DNA from: Nocardia suismassiliense
GTDB lineage: Bacteria; Actinomycetota; Actinomycetes; Mycobacteriales; Mycobacteriaceae
NCBI RefSeq assembly: GCF_900269665.1
Contig: NZ_LT985361.1
Span: 2,738,701-2,802,700, forward strand
Direction of reading: 5' to 3'
Length of the DNA: 64,000 nt
Shown here one piece after another: positions 1 to 8,573 of the stretch (positions within the stretch are counted from its first letter, which is position 1; every line of letters begins with the position of its first letter). Under the pieces are notes generated by a model. It had not been told where the DNA came from, did no database searches, and worked only from the letters and a program-made list of their open reading frames with translations. Made by a program: the position numbers and the translations under genes.

Positions 1-11
1 CATTGGTGACA

Positions 12-55
12 GATAGCCGCCAAGGTCGGCTATCAGTCGCCTACCCGGAGGCGAC
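12..55 (+). other. Two tandem stem-loops upstream of the DUF3040 gene
   Basis: Positions 12-19 (GATAGCCG) pair with 27-34 (CGGCTATC), and 36-42 (GTCGCCT) pair with 49-55 (AGGCGAC). The hairpins are separated by one base and end 29 nt before the chosen start codon. They could be the terminator of a gene lying before the window or part of a leader. No U-tract follows either one. Confidence 0.4.
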
Positions 56-83
56 AGCCACGCCTAGTGCCGGGGGAGGTACC

Positions 84-512
84 GTGCCACTCTCCGAGCA
101 CGAGCAGCGCATGCTCGAACAGATCGAGAGCGCGCTCTATGCTGAGGATCCGAAGTTCGCGTCGTCCGTCCGCGGCGGGCGCCTTCGCTCGACCTCGAGT
201 CGTCGCAGACTCCAGGCCGCGGCCTTGTTCGTCCTTGGTCTGTTTCTACTCGTCGCCGGCATCGCTGCTCCAGTGAAGCCCGGCGGCTTCCCGATCATCA
301 GTTTGGTCGGATTCATCGTCATGTTCGCCGCAGGCGTACTGCTGCTGGTCGGCAGTTCCAAGGGCATTGCGAAGGGTGATCGGGCCGGCGGCGACGCCGC
401 GCCCGGTAGCCCAGGCGGTGGAACGACCGGACAGCGTGGACGCCAACGCAAGTCCGGCGGTTTCTCCGAGCGCATGGAGGACCGATTCCGGCGACGGTTC
501 GAGCAGGAATAG
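84..512 (+). CDS. DUF3040 family membrane protein
   Basis: This is a small integral membrane protein of the actinobacterial DUF3040 family; its molecular role is unknown. I chose the GTG at 84 because GGGGGAGG precedes it and because translation then begins MPLSEHEQRMLEQIE, the typical N-terminus of the family. A frame open to position 3 adds low-complexity residues. The first part is acidic and helical (HEQRMLEQIESALY). Two hydrophobic segments follow, at about residues 47-66 and 70-93, and the tail is basic and Gly-rich (GGGTTGQRGRQRKSGG). It is the usual neighbour upstream of mraZ in this order. A strong hairpin terminator follows at 542-576. Confidence 0.8.
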   Translation: MPLSEHEQRMLEQIESALYAEDPKFASSVRGGRLRSTSSRRRLQAAALFVLGLFLLVAGIAAPVKPGGFPIISLVGFIVMFAAGVLLLVGSSKGIAKGDRAGGDAAPGSPGGGTTGQRGRQRKSGGFSERMEDRFRRRFEQE

Positions 513-541
513 CTCGCCCGTAGCCTGACAACTCCAGACCA

Positions 542-576
542 CGGCGACGCCGCACCGATCAGGTGCGGCGTCGCCG
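542..576 (+). terminator. Intrinsic-type terminator hairpin after DUF3040 gene
   Basis: A perfect 15-bp stem (542-556 with 562-576) closes a 5-nt loop GATCA. It lies 30 nt after the DUF3040 stop. No poly-T tract follows, as is common in high-GC actinobacteria. It separates this gene from the dcw cluster. Confidence 0.75.
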
Positions 577-839
577 TCTCGCGTGCGCCGTCGCCCGCGC
601 CGCCGAGGCGCGCCGCGCGGGTTTGCCGCGCTTGCTCCACATCTCCCCACAAGATCCCCACTTCACCCCCTCGTTCGGCCGAGCCAAGGGGCACCTGGGC
701 GTTTGCTGGGTGTTTCCGGGCCTTTGTCCATGCGGACTGTGCGTGTCGGCAGAACACGCAAAAAGTTCTCCACCACAGTGATAGCTGGGATGACCTGCGA
801 AATCGTCTGGGTCGGGAGCCAGATCACCGGCAGTTTCGA

Positions 840-869
840 TTGAAAGTGGGGGAAAGTGGGGTAATGTGG
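840..869 (+). promoter_or_regulatory. mraZ promoter overlapped by three 10-bp MraZ-type boxes
   Basis: TTGAAA (840-845) and TAATGT (862-867) are separated by 16 bp. Between and across them lie three 10-bp direct repeats beginning at 845, 855 and 865 (AGTGGGGGAA, AGTGGGGTAA, TGTGGAGCGC). MraZ is known to bind tandem GTGGGG-type repeats spaced about one helical turn before its own operon, so this is the expected autoregulatory operator. Occupancy would block the promoter. Confidence 0.8.
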
Positions 870-925
870 AGCGCGCACTACAGGAAAGGCCGACCATCGA
901 GGTGATCGACTAGGGAGGTATCGAG

Positions 926-1357
926 TTGTTTCTCGGTACCTACACACCTCGGCTGGACGACAAGGGGCGACTCACGTTGCCTGCGAAATTTCGAGACGAT
1001 CTGGCGGGAGGGTTGATGGTCACGAAGGGTCAGGACCACAGCCTTGCCGTGTACCCCAAGGAAGAGTTCACCGCGCTCGCTCGCCGGGCCGCGGCGGCAT
1101 CTCGAAGTAATCCGCAGGCGCGCGCATTCGTCCGGGCCCTAGCGGCTGGAACGGATGAACAACGTCCCGACGCGCAGGGCCGGATCGTGTTGTCGGCCGA
1201 ACATCGGCGCTACGCAAACCTGCAACGGGATTGCGTGGTAACAGGCTCGGTCGATTTCCTCGAAATATGGGACAAGCAGGCGTGGGACACCTACCTCGCC
1301 GAGCACGAGGAGGATTTCTCGCAAGCGAGAGACGAGTCGCTGGGCGGAATCTTCTAG
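926..1357 (+). CDS. mraZ: Transcriptional regulator MraZ
   Basis: MraZ is a DNA-binding repressor and the first gene of the dcw cluster; it binds repeats in front of its own operon. The 143-residue protein has two AbrB-like MraZ half-domains. The first begins [20 protein letters not shown] and the second contains the [16 protein letters not shown] segment, matching the duplicated DxxGR signature. The start is TTG at 926, with AGGGAGGT eight bases upstream; family members begin at this MFLGTY. The next gene, rsmH, follows after 181 bp without an evident terminator. Repeats matching the MraZ box lie at 845-874. Confidence 0.97.
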   Translation: MFLGTYTPRLDDKGRLTLPAKFRDDLAGGLMVTKGQDHSLAVYPKEEFTALARRAAAASRSNPQARAFVRALAAGTDEQRPDAQGRIVLSAEHRRYANLQRDCVVTGSVDFLEIWDKQAWDTYLAEHEEDFSQARDESLGGIF

Positions 1358-1538
1358 CCCCGAGCGAACGAGTGCCGCGCGGCCTCTGCCCGGACGCGGA
1401 CCCTGACGTACTTCCCCGACGCCAGGTGCCGAGGTTCGGTCAGAGACCACGAGGCATTCGTCTCCGGCAACGGTTTCTTCAGACAAGGCGACCCGTGCGC
1501 GGTGCGCGACGAAGCGAGGCAGATCCCGGGAGGTCGAG

Positions 1539-2513
1539 GTGAACCGTGAGCAGGACGGCCCCCGCCATGTTCCTGTTCTGCTCGGCCGGGCCGACGCGCT
1601 GCTCGGGCCCGCGCTCACCGAACCCGGTGCGGTCTACCTCGACGCGACCCTCGGTCTCGGCGGACACGCCGAACACTTCCTGCGCACCTACCCCGGTCTC
1701 CGGCTGGTCGGTCTCGACCGGGATACCGCCGCGCTGAAACTGGCCGCCGAGCGGCTCGCGCCGTACGCGGACCGAATCACGCTGGTGCACACCCGATACG
1801 ACGGGATCGCCGAGGCGCTCGACCAAGCCGGCCTGCGTGCCACGGGATCGGTCTCCGGCATCTTGATGGACCTCGGCGTGTCCTCGATGCAGCTCGACGA
1901 GGCCGACCGCGGCTTCGCCTACTCCGTCGACGCGCCGCTGGACATGCGGATGGACCCCACCACCGGGCCCACCGCCGCCGACGTGCTCAACACCTACAGT
2001 CACGGCGACCTGGCCCGCGTGCTGAAAACCTATGGGGACGAACGCTTCGCGGGCCGCATCGCCTCGGAGGTGCTGCGCCGCCGCCAGCAGAAGCCGTTCA
2101 CCACCAGTGCCGAACTGGTCGAGCTGCTCTACGCGGCCATCCCGGCGGCGACCCGCCGGACCGGCGGGCATCCGGCCAAGCGCACCGTCCAGGCGCTGCG
2201 GGTGGAGGTCAACCGCGAGCTCGATTCGTTGCGCGCCGCGCTGCCCGCGGCCCTGGATGCGCTGCGGATCGGCGGCCGCATCGTCGTCATGTCGTATCAG
2301 TCACTCGAGGACAAGGTGGTCAAGCAGGAGTTCGCGCCGCGCGCGGCCTCCAGGACCCCCGTCGACCTACCGGTCGAATTGCCCGGCATGGGACCGGAAT
2401 TCCGGATGCTGACCCGTGGCGCGGAGAAGGCGACCGAGGAGGAAATAGCGGAGAACCCGCGTGCCGCACCCGTCCGGATGCGCGCCGCGGAGCGAATTCA
2501 GGAGGTCGGATGA
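1539..2513 (+). CDS. rsmH: 16S rRNA (cytosine(1402)-N(4))-methyltransferase RsmH
   Basis: RsmH (MraW) uses S-adenosylmethionine to methylate N4 of C1402 in the ribosomal decoding centre. The 324-residue protein starts at GTG 1539 after GGGAGG. It shows the family N-terminus ([14 protein letters not shown]), the SAM-binding loop [14 protein letters not shown] near residue 35, the [14 protein letters not shown] segment and the C-terminal [14 protein letters not shown] motif. Length and order (mraZ-rsmH-ftsL) are standard for the dcw cluster. Confidence 0.97.
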   Translation: MNREQDGPRHVPVLLGRADALLGPALTEPGAVYLDATLGLGGHAEHFLRTYPGLRLVGLDRDTAALKLAAERLAPYADRITLVHTRYDGIAEALDQAGLRATGSVSGILMDLGVSSMQLDEADRGFAYSVDAPLDMRMDPTTGPTAADVLNTYSHGDLARVLKTYGDERFAGRIASEVLRRRQQKPFTTSAELVELLYAAIPAATRRTGGHPAKRTVQALRVEVNRELDSLRAALPAALDALRIGGRIVVMSYQSLEDKVVKQEFAPRAASRTPVDLPVELPGMGPEFRMLTRGAEKATEEEIAENPRAAPVRMRAAERIQEVG

Positions 2514-2595
2514 GACATGAGCTTGTCCGGCCGGCCGGGTGTGGGGCCTGGACAAGGGAGGCCGGTAGTCCCGCACAGACTCACGAGGGGACAGT

Positions 2596-3399
2596 ATGAG
2601 TATTCGGACGCGGACCGTCGACGCACCCGGGCGGATCGCCCGCCGGGTCCATGACTCCGAGCGGGTGAAATCGGGTGCCGCGCAACGGGCTTACGCCCGC
2701 CGCCGGACCCGCGCCGAAACCCGTTCCGACGCACCGGTGCTGCCGAAGCGCCAGGGTTCGGTGATGGCCTCGCGCATTCCGTTCGTCGCGGCGATCATCG
2801 CGTTGCTCGGTTGCGGTCTCGCGCTCACCCTGCTGCTGACCACCCGCGCCGCGGAGGACAGCTACCAGCTCGGTGACATCAAGGCGACCAACAAGCGGCT
2901 GGCCGACGAACGGGCCGCGTTGCTGCGTGATGTCGAGGCGGCCGATTCCCCGCCCGAACTCGCCGCCCGCGCAAGGGAACTCGGCATGATCCCGGCCAAG
3001 GACCCGGCCCGGTTGGTGGTCGAGCCGGACGGCACCGTGACGGTGATCGGCAAACCGACGCCCGCTCAGGGCCCGCCGGTGCCGCCGCTGAACGTCTCGC
3101 CTACCGGTCCGATCGGCCCGCAGGCGGGCTATGCGCAGGCCCGTGGTGAGCGCGTGATGCCGGTGACGACCACACCACCGCCGCCGCCGGCGCTGCCGCC
3201 CGCGCCTGGTAGCGCTGCGGCGAACAATGCGCAGGTGAACGCGGCTCCGGCGAGCCCGGTTCCGGTCAGCCCGGTCCCGCAGGCGCCTGCCGAGGCCGCT
3301 CCGCAACAGGCCGAAGCTGCGCCGCCCGCTGCGGATGCCGCGCTGGGACAGGCGGAATCCACTCAGCCACAGGTACTTCCAGACGGAGGGCAGCGGTGA
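2596..3399 (+). CDS. ftsL: FtsL-like cell division protein with long Pro/Ala-rich tail
   Basis: FtsL is a bitopic divisome protein acting with FtsQ/FtsB-type partners to activate septal synthesis. The 267-residue product starts at ATG 2596 behind GAGGGGAC. It has a basic cytoplasmic N-terminus (residues 1-58), one membrane helix (about 60-83) and a short extracellular coiled coil (about 88-131; ELAARARELGM). A long low-complexity region rich in Pro, Ala and Gln runs to the end. E. coli FtsL is about 120 residues; long Pro/Ala tails are typical of mycobacteria and relatives. The stop overlaps the pbpB start by 4 bp (GTGA). Confidence 0.85.
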   Translation: MSIRTRTVDAPGRIARRVHDSERVKSGAAQRAYARRRTRAETRSDAPVLPKRQGSVMASRIPFVAAIIALLGCGLALTLLLTTRAAEDSYQLGDIKATNKRLADERAALLRDVEAADSPPELAARARELGMIPAKDPARLVVEPDGTVTVIGKPTPAQGPPVPPLNVSPTGPIGPQAGYAQARGERVMPVTTTPPPPPALPPAPGSAAANNAQVNAAPASPVPVSPVPQAPAEAAPQQAEAAPPAADAALGQAESTQPQVLPDGGQR

Positions 3400-5288
3400 C
3401 CCAGACCAGGCCCGCGCCGCGCAGGCGTCGCGAGCCTGGTCCGAGCAAGGCCGCCAGACCGCGCACCGCCGCGCCCAAGAAGAATCAGCCGCTGCGCAGG
3501 CGGCTGGGCGCGGGGCGGATCATCATGCTGATCGCCCTCGGTGTCGTCGCGCTGCAACTGCTGTGGATCCAAACCATCAACGCGCCGAGCCTCTCCGCGC
3601 AGGCCGCGGACCAGCGCACCACGCACGAGCCCGACTACGCCATCCGCGGCCCGATCACCGACCGCAACGGTAAGTCGCTCGCCTACACCATCGCCGCGAA
3701 ACAGCTGCATTTCCAGCCGGTCCCGGTCCGCAAGCAGCTGGCCGACAACAAAGCCAAGAACCCCAAGGCGCCCGACCCGGACGAGCGGCTCAAAGCGATC
3801 GCCAAGACCGTGCACGACAAGCTCGGCAAGGCGGGGCCCTCGGAAGCGGAACTGCTCGCGAAGCTGCGCAGCGACGAGACGTTCGTATACCTGGCGCGCG
3901 GCGTCGACCCGCGGATCGCGGCGGACATCCGCACGCAGTTCCCCGAGGTCGGCGCGGATGCCCAGTATCCGAGGGAGTACCCGGGCGGTTCGCTGGCGGC
4001 CAACGTCATCGGCGCCACCGGCTGGGACAGTCACGGCCAGATCGGTCTGGAGTCCTCGCTCGACTCGGTGCTCGCGGGCACCGACGGGTCGCGCACCTAC
4101 GACCGCGGCTCCGACGGCACCGTCATTCCCGGCAGCTGGCGCGACAAGCAGGACGCCGTGAACGGTAATGGCGTCGAACTGACCCTGGACTCGGATCTGC
4201 AGTACTACGTGCAACAGCAGGTACAACAGGCACGGGACATGTCCGGTGCGAGCTCGGCCTCCGCGGTCGTGCTCGATGCCAAGACCGGGCAGGTGCTGTC
4301 GATGGCCAACGACAACACGTTCAATCCCAAACTGCCGTCGAAGGATTGGGCCTCCGCCGACATGGACAATCCCTCGGTGACCGAGGTGTTCGAGCCGGGG
4401 TCGGTGAACAAGATCGTCACGGCGGCCGCGGCCATCGAGTACGGGCTCACCAATCCGGATGAGGTGCACCAGGTTCCGGGCAACATCCGGATGGCGGGGG
4501 TGACCGTCAACGATGCGTGGCAGCACGACGTCGCGCCGTACACCACCACCGGCATCTTCGGTAAGTCCTCCAACGTGGGCACGCTGATGCTCGCCCAACG
4601 GGTCGGCGAGGACCGCTTCGCCGACATGCTGCATCGGTTCGGGCTGGGCCAGCGAACCGGGGTCGGCCTGCCGGGCGAGAGCGCGGGCGTGGTCCCGGCC
4701 CGGGATCAGTGGTCGGGCGGCACCTTCGCCAATCTGCCCATCGGTCAAGGTCTTTCGATGACGACGCTGCAGATGACGGCCATGTACCAGGCCATCGCCA
4801 ACGACGGTGTCCGCATCCCGCCGCGCATCATCAAAGCCAAGGTCGCGCCGGACGGCACCCGCACCGACGAGACGCAGCCCGACGGCGTGCGCGTGGTGAG
4901 CCCGCAGACGGCCGCGACGCTGCGCACCATGTTCCAGTCGGTAGTCCAGCGTGATCCGATGGACGCCAACGAGAACGGCACCGGCGGGCCCGCCGCGATC
5001 GAGGGCTACCAGATCGCGGGCAAGACCGGCACCGCGCAGAAGGTCGACCCCAGCTGCGGCTGCTACTCGACCTCGTCGTTCTACATCACCTTCGCCGGCA
5101 TCGCCCCCGCCGACAACCCGCGTTACGTGATCGGCCTCATGCTCGACAATCCGGTGCGCAGCTCCGACGGCAGCGGCGGCCAGTCCGCGGCGCCGCTGTT
5201 CCACAACATCGCCTCCTGGGCGATGCAGCGCGACCGCATCCCGCCGTCGCCGGAGCCGTCCAAGCGATTCGTACTGCAGGCCGACTGA
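3396..5288 (+). CDS. pbpB: Septal peptidoglycan transpeptidase PBP3 / FtsI (class B PBP)
   Basis: This class B penicillin-binding protein cross-links septal peptidoglycan together with FtsW. The 630-residue protein has a basic cytoplasmic N-terminus, one transmembrane segment (about residues 43-63), a pedestal/dimerisation region beginning RGPITDRNGKSLAY, and a transpeptidase domain. The catalytic motifs are S336-V-N-K, S391-S-N and K543-T-G. A Cys pair in PSCGCYS follows KTGTAQK. The GTG start overlaps the ftsL stop, so translation is probably coupled. A 122-bp gap separates it from murE. Confidence 0.96.
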   Translation: MTQTRPAPRRRREPGPSKAARPRTAAPKKNQPLRRRLGAGRIIMLIALGVVALQLLWIQTINAPSLSAQAADQRTTHEPDYAIRGPITDRNGKSLAYTIAAKQLHFQPVPVRKQLADNKAKNPKAPDPDERLKAIAKTVHDKLGKAGPSEAELLAKLRSDETFVYLARGVDPRIAADIRTQFPEVGADAQYPREYPGGSLAANVIGATGWDSHGQIGLESSLDSVLAGTDGSRTYDRGSDGTVIPGSWRDKQDAVNGNGVELTLDSDLQYYVQQQVQQARDMSGASSASAVVLDAKTGQVLSMANDNTFNPKLPSKDWASADMDNPSVTEVFEPGSVNKIVTAAAAIEYGLTNPDEVHQVPGNIRMAGVTVNDAWQHDVAPYTTTGIFGKSSNVGTLMLAQRVGEDRFADMLHRFGLGQRTGVGLPGESAGVVPARDQWSGGTFANLPIGQGLSMTTLQMTAMYQAIANDGVRIPPRIIKAKVAPDGTRTDETQPDGVRVVSPQTAATLRTMFQSVVQRDPMDANENGTGGPAAIEGYQIAGKTGTAQKVDPSCGCYSTSSFYITFAGIAPADNPRYVIGLMLDNPVRSSDGSGGQSAAPLFHNIASWAMQRDRIPPSPEPSKRFVLQAD

Positions 5289-5410
5289 ATCGGTGTGGTG
5301 CCGGGATGAGCCGAGCAGACGGCAACATATGGGCGCGTTGCTGACCCGTGATCGGCCGTCGGTAACCTGACTCGTCGTCCCAGTCCCCGCCCGTATCAGA
5401 GAGGAGCAAT

Positions 5411-7003
5411 GTGCCTGCGCAGTCCAGCCAGCACGCGCTCCGGCCCGCTCGCCCACCGTCGACCGCGCTGACCGCCGTGCAGGCGCTGACCGGCGCCGCG
5501 GCGACCGGACCCGCGTTCGACGAGATCCAGGTCACCGGAGTCGAGCAGCGTTCGCAGGCGGTGCGGCCCGGTGATCTGTTCACCGCCCTGCCCGGCGCGC
5601 AGGCGCACGGTGCCCGGTTCGCCGCCGACGCGGTCGAGCGTGGCGCGGTCGCGGTGTTCACCGATGCGGCGGGTGCGGAGCTCGCGGGGGAGCTGACGGT
5701 GCCGGTGCTGGTGCGTGAGGATCCGCGCGCGGTGCTCGGCGAGCTGTCCGCGGCGATCTACGGCAACCCTTCCGAACAGCTGCGCATCGTCGGCATCACC
5801 GGCACTTCCGGCAAAACGACCACGTCTTATCTGGTGGAGGCCGGGCTGGCGGCGGCGGGCCTGTCGACCGCGCTGATCGGCACCATCGAGACCAGGATCG
5901 GCGGCCGACGCGTACCGAGCGCGCTGACCACCCCCGAGGCGCCGCAGCTGCACGCGATGTTCGCGCTGATGGTCGAGCAGGGCGTGGACGCGGTGGTGAT
6001 GGAGGTGTCCAGCCACGCGCTGGCGCTGGGCCGGGTGGACGGGGTCCGCTTCGCGGTCGGCGCGTTCACCAACCTGTCGCAGGACCACCTGGACTTCCAC
6101 GCCGACTTCGAGGACTACTTCGCCGCCAAGCGCAGGCTGTTCGAGCCGACCTCGCCGGTGGCCGCGCGCACCTCGGTGATCTGTGTCGACGACGAGTGGG
6201 GCGTGCGGCTCGCCGCGGGGCTCGACGGCCCGATCACGGTGTCCACCACCGGAACCGGTGATTGGCGGCTGGACGGCGCGATCGCGGCGCACGGCGGCGA
6301 ACAGGAATTCAGCGCGGCCGGACCCACCGGCAATATCGCTGTGCGACTACGCCTTCCGGGGCGCTACAACGTCGCCAACGGTCTGCTCGCGGTCGCCGTG
6401 TGCGCCGCCGCCGGGGTCGACGCCGCGGTCGCCGCGCCCGCCTTGGCCACCGTCGATGTGCCGGGCCGGATGCAGCGGGTGGAGCGCGGCCAGGACTTCC
6501 TCGCGATCGTCGACTACGCGCACAAGCCCGCCGCGCTGGAATCGGTGATCGCCACGCTGCGTGGCCATCTCGCGGCCGACGCGCCGGAATCGCCGGGACG
6601 CCTCGCCGTGGTGGTCGGTGCCGGTGGTGACCGCGATGCGGGTAAACGTCCGCTGATGGGCGAGGTGGCGGCCCGTGGCGCCGATCTGCTGATCATCACC
6701 GACGACAATCCGCGCAGCGAGGATCCGGCGCAGATCAGGGCCGCGCTGCGGTCCGGCGCGCTGGCGGTGGCCGAGGACGCGCGCGGCGTCGTGCGCGAGA
6801 TCGGCGATCGCGCCGAAGCCATTGCGGCGGCGGTGAATTGGGCTCAGCCCGGCGACGTGGTACTGGTTGCGGGTAAGGGGCACGAGGCCGGACAGGAGAT
6901 CCGGGGCGTGAAGCACCCCTTCGACGACCGCGACGTGCTCGCGGCGGCACTGGACAAGCGAAGTCCGCACAACGCGGACGCGGAGGACTTGACGGTTTCA
7001 TGA
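5411..7003 (+). CDS. murE: UDP-MurNAc-tripeptide synthetase (meso-diaminopimelate adding) MurE
   Basis: MurE is a cytoplasmic ATP-dependent ligase that adds meso-diaminopimelate to UDP-MurNAc-L-Ala-D-Glu. The 530-residue protein starts at GTG 5411 after AGAGGAG. It has the ATP loop G131-TSGKTT and the D432-N-P-R motif that recognises meso-DAP rather than lysine, fitting the cell wall type of mycolic-acid actinobacteria. Its stop overlaps the murF ATG by 4 bp (ATGA). Confidence 0.97.
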   Translation: MPAQSSQHALRPARPPSTALTAVQALTGAAATGPAFDEIQVTGVEQRSQAVRPGDLFTALPGAQAHGARFAADAVERGAVAVFTDAAGAELAGELTVPVLVREDPRAVLGELSAAIYGNPSEQLRIVGITGTSGKTTTSYLVEAGLAAAGLSTALIGTIETRIGGRRVPSALTTPEAPQLHAMFALMVEQGVDAVVMEVSSHALALGRVDGVRFAVGAFTNLSQDHLDFHADFEDYFAAKRRLFEPTSPVAARTSVICVDDEWGVRLAAGLDGPITVSTTGTGDWRLDGAIAAHGGEQEFSAAGPTGNIAVRLRLPGRYNVANGLLAVAVCAAAGVDAAVAAPALATVDVPGRMQRVERGQDFLAIVDYAHKPAALESVIATLRGHLAADAPESPGRLAVVVGAGGDRDAGKRPLMGEVAARGADLLIITDDNPRSEDPAQIRAALRSGALAVAEDARGVVREIGDRAEAIAAAVNWAQPGDVVLVAGKGHEAGQEIRGVKHPFDDRDVLAAALDKRSPHNADAEDLTVS

Positions 7004-8514
7004 TCGAGATGACACTGCGGGAGATCGCGGACGTCGTCGGCGGCACGCTGCACGACGTCCCCGACCCGGAGGTGCGGGTCACCGGTTCGGTGGAGTTCGA
7101 TTCGCGCCGAATCGGTTCCGGCGATCTGTTCCTGGCCCTGCCGGGGGAGCGGTCCGACGGCCACGACTACGCCGCCGCGGCGGTCGCGGCCGGTGCGATC
7201 GCGGTGCTCGCGGCCCGCCCGGTGGGCGTGCCCGCCATCGTCGTCACGCCGAGTCCCGGCTCGGTGCCGTCGAGTTCGGTTGCGCTGGCGGCCGATTCGG
7301 ACGGGTCCGGGGCCGCGGTGCTCGCCGCGCTCGGCGACCTGGCCCGGGCCAGCGTGCAACGCCTCACCGCGGCAGGCACTCTCACCGTCGTCGGGGTGAC
7401 CGGGTCCTCGGGCAAGACCTCCACCAAAGACCTGCTCGCCGCCGTGCTCGCGCCGCTGGGCACCGTGGTCGCGCCGCCGGGTTCGTTCAACAACGAGCTC
7501 GGCCATCCGTGGACCGCGTTGCGCGCCAACGCCGATACCCGTTTCCTGGTGCTGGAGATGTCGGCCCGCGGGCCGGGGCATATCGCCGCGCTCGCCGAGG
7601 TGGCGCCGCCGAGCATCGGCGTCGTGCTCAATGTCGGCACCGCGCACCTCGGTGAGTTCGGCAGCCGCGAGGCCATCGCCAAGACCAAAGGCGAACTGGT
7701 GCAGGCGCTTCCGCCGACCGGGCTGGCCGTGCTCAACGCCGACGACCCACAGGTCGCCGCGATGACCGCACGCACGACCGCCCGCGTGGTGATGGTCGGC
7801 CAGTCCGACAACGCCGACGTGCGGGCCACCGATATCCGGCTGGACCACGAAGCACGCGCCGGATTCACCCTGCACACCCCGGCGGGCAGCATCCCGATCC
7901 AATTGGCCGTGCACGGCGAACACCAGGTCGGCAACGCACTGTCCGCGGCGGCGGTCGCGCTGGAATGCGGCGCGGACCTCGAGACCATCGCCCGGTCGCT
8001 GTCCGGGGCGCACGCCGCCTCGGCCCGCCGGATGGATGTGCAAACCACCGCCGGCGGCGTGACCGTCGTCAACGACTCCTACAACGCCAACCCCGATTCC
8101 GTCCGCGCCGCGCTGAAAGCCCTGGTCACCATGTCGCGCGCGGGCGAAAGACCGCGCCGCAGCTGGGCCGTGCTCGGCGAGATGGGCGAGCTGGGCGAAG
8201 AATCCGTCATCGAACACGATCTGATCGGCCGGCTCGCGGTGCGGCTGGACGTGCACCGGCTGATCGTGGTGGGCACCGGAAGGCCGTCCCGGGCGATGCA
8301 TCAGGGAGCGGTGATGGAAGGCTCATGGGGCGAGGAGGCGATCCTCGTGCCCGACATCGGCGCGGCCATCGCGTTGCTCGACGACGAAGTCGAGGCGGGT
8401 GATGTGGTGCTGGTCAAGGCGTCGAAGTCGGTGGGCCTCTGGGAGGTCGCCGAACACTTGATCAATGCGGAGCCATCCAGCGGACGTACGGGAAGCACGG
8501 AGGCAAGGGATTGA
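7000..8514 (+). CDS. murF: UDP-MurNAc-tripeptide--D-Ala-D-Ala ligase MurF
   Basis: MurF adds D-Ala-D-Ala to UDP-MurNAc-tripeptide, completing the cytoplasmic Park nucleotide. The 504-residue protein has the P-loop G135-SSGKTSTKD, the central-domain EMSARGPGHI segment and the C-terminal NDSYNANPDS motif. The last few residues ([12 protein letters not shown]) are not conserved-looking. The TGA stop overlaps a TTG that opens a 20-codon ORF reaching the mraY start (8511-8573). Confidence 0.97.
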   Translation: MIEMTLREIADVVGGTLHDVPDPEVRVTGSVEFDSRRIGSGDLFLALPGERSDGHDYAAAAVAAGAIAVLAARPVGVPAIVVTPSPGSVPSSSVALAADSDGSGAAVLAALGDLARASVQRLTAAGTLTVVGVTGSSGKTSTKDLLAAVLAPLGTVVAPPGSFNNELGHPWTALRANADTRFLVLEMSARGPGHIAALAEVAPPSIGVVLNVGTAHLGEFGSREAIAKTKGELVQALPPTGLAVLNADDPQVAAMTARTTARVVMVGQSDNADVRATDIRLDHEARAGFTLHTPAGSIPIQLAVHGEHQVGNALSAAAVALECGADLETIARSLSGAHAASARRMDVQTTAGGVTVVNDSYNANPDSVRAALKALVTMSRAGERPRRSWAVLGEMGELGEESVIEHDLIGRLAVRLDVHRLIVVGTGRPSRAMHQGAVMEGSWGEEAILVPDIGAAIALLDDEVEAGDVVLVKASKSVGLWEVAEHLINAEPSSGRTGSTEARD

Positions 8515-8573
8515 GCGAGCGAGTCATCAAAACAGCGACCGCTTGGCCGAGCGCTAGCGAGGCTTGGTCGTGA
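8511..8573 (+). CDS. Tiny coupled ORF (MSER-type element) between murF and mraY
   Basis: A 20-residue [23 protein letters not shown], starts at TTG 8511 inside the murF stop (TTGA). It ends at a TGA (8571-8573) that overlaps the mraY GTG. Its 3' part contains AGCGAGG seven bases before that GTG, so the element provides the mraY ribosome-binding site. It resembles the two ORFs in front of sepF (19373-19530), sharing the MSER start and a PSxSE end. No function is known. It may act as a translational coupler rather than as a peptide of its own. Confidence 0.5.
   Translation: MSERVIKTATAWPSASEAWS

Larger units (their letters stand above)
513..925 (+). other. Gene-free region upstream of mraZ
   Basis: I see no gene here. 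The interval holds the DUF3040 terminator, a cluster of reverse-oriented TCCCCAC repeats at 644-650 and 655-661 with a CCCCC run at 666-670, and the mraZ promoter with forward GTGGGG repeats at 840-869. Frames open across it are Arg/Pro-rich and look like antisense shadow. Confidence 0.6.

Noticed and set aside
1139..1618. Antisense frame over the mraZ-rsmH gap
   Set aside because: No start signal or conserved features; shadow of flanking genes.
3363..5456. 697-codon - strand frame opposite pbpB
   Set aside because: Typical antisense shadow in high-GC DNA; the + strand encodes an unmistakable PBP with all motifs.
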